A DNA stretch of 5,679 nucleotides from MKRK01 sp001896915. Its GTDB lineage: Bacteria; Bacillota; Clostridia; Oscillospirales; Acutalibacteraceae. Where the stretch lies: NCBI GenBank assembly GCA_937973935.1, contig CALJJF010000034.1, positions 1-5,679 of the forward strand. The letters are read 5' to 3'. The notes below the pieces were generated by a model. That model worked only from the letters and a program-made list of their open reading frames with translations, was not told the origin of the DNA and ran no database searches. Shown piece by piece: positions 5,377-5,679 of the stretch. The position numbers and the translations under genes were made by a program. Numbering within the stretch: position 1 is the stretch's first letter; each line of letters starts with the position of its first letter.

Positions 5377-5679
5377 ATGGAAAACAAAATAACCGAAGTT
5401 TTCGGGAGCAATGTGTTTAACGAGACAGTCATGAAAGAAAGACTGCCGAAAGAAGTGTATGCTTCTATCGCCAAAACCCTTGCACAGGGGACTTCACTTG
5501 ACAAGAATGTAGCACAGGTTGTTGCAAATGCAATGAAAGACTGGGCAATCGAGAAAGGTGCAACTCACTTTACTCACTGGTTCCAGCCGATGACCGGTGT
5601 GACCGCCGAAAAGCACGACGCTTTTATTTCTCCCACAGCAAACGGCAAAGTAATCATGGAATTCTCCGGCAATGAGCTT
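5377..5679 (+). CDS. glnN: Type III glutamine synthetase, N-terminal part (runs off right edge)
   Basis: The 101 residues visible match the N-terminus of GSIII, a family of about 700 residues that makes glutamine from glutamate, ammonia and ATP in the cytoplasm. Diagnostic stretches are VFGSNVFNE (8-16), MKERLP (19-24), VVANAMKDWAIEKGATH (48-64), THWFQPMTG (66-74), TAEKHDAFISP (76-86) and the ending VIMEFSGNEL. GSIII is unrelated in length and local motifs to the GlnA-like protein nearby. The ATG at 5377 has an excellent ribosome site, AAGGAGG (5363-5369), 7 nt upstream. The catalytic region lies outside the window, so activity cannot be checked, but the visible part shows no damage. It is divergent from the GS-like/ANTAR operon and has an attenuated leader, so ANTAR-controlled antitermination is the likely mode of regulation. 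Confidence 0.95.
   Translation, partial: MENKITEVFGSNVFNETVMKERLPKEVYASIAKTLAQGTSLDKNVAQVVANAMKDWAIEKGATHFTHWFQPMTGVTAEKHDAFISPTANGKVIMEFSGNEL

Overview
The window looks like a Gram-positive, low-to-middle GC anaerobe of the Clostridia (Oscillospiraceae/Lachnospiraceae type). The evidence is AT-rich intergenic DNA, strong AGGAGG-type ribosome sites, sigma-A-like promoters, a type III glutamine synthetase and a stand-alone ANTAR antiterminator. No genus can be fixed from the sequence alone.

Left part (1-2720, minus strand): a two-gene operon for a heterodimeric type I ABC exporter. The promoter (TTGAAT-17-TACAAT, 2599-2627) drives a complete 618-residue membrane/ATPase half-transporter, followed after 3 nt by a second half-transporter that starts on TTG and runs off the left edge. 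The first protein carries a non-canonical signature motif (LSWGQ instead of LSGGQ). No cargo gene is visible.

Middle part (2699-4804, minus strand): a probable nitrogen-control operon of two genes. The promoter (TTTACA-17-TATAAT, 4776-4804) reads into a glutamine synthetase type I-like protein. That protein keeps the fold's scaffold motifs but has lost four of the six metal ligands and the NRS...RIP segment, so it is almost certainly not a synthetase. Next comes an ANTAR-domain RNA-binding response regulator with a degenerate receiver domain (Asn at the phosphoacceptor site). A clean intrinsic terminator overlaps the regulator's stop codon.

Right part (4805-5679): a gap of about 570 nt, then the first 101 codons of a divergent gene for type III glutamine synthetase (glnN) on the plus strand. 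The gap holds a well-formed minus-strand promoter that fires directly into a perfect 17-bp hairpin with U-rich tail, a candidate small RNA. It also holds the glnN promoter and a glnN leader with an intrinsic terminator. Just upstream of the terminator, and overlapping its 5' arm, is a hairpin with a six-base loop AATGGT (A at 1, G at 4), the signature of ANTAR-protein RNA targets.

Working model (inference): the ANTAR protein binds the glnN leader and prevents termination when nitrogen is limiting, switching on the real synthetase. The catalytically dead GS-like protein, encoded immediately upstream of the ANTAR gene, may act as sensor or partner in place of a phosphorylation signal. The most interesting part of the window is this three-part arrangement: pseudo-GS, ANTAR regulator with degenerate receiver, and attenuated GSIII.
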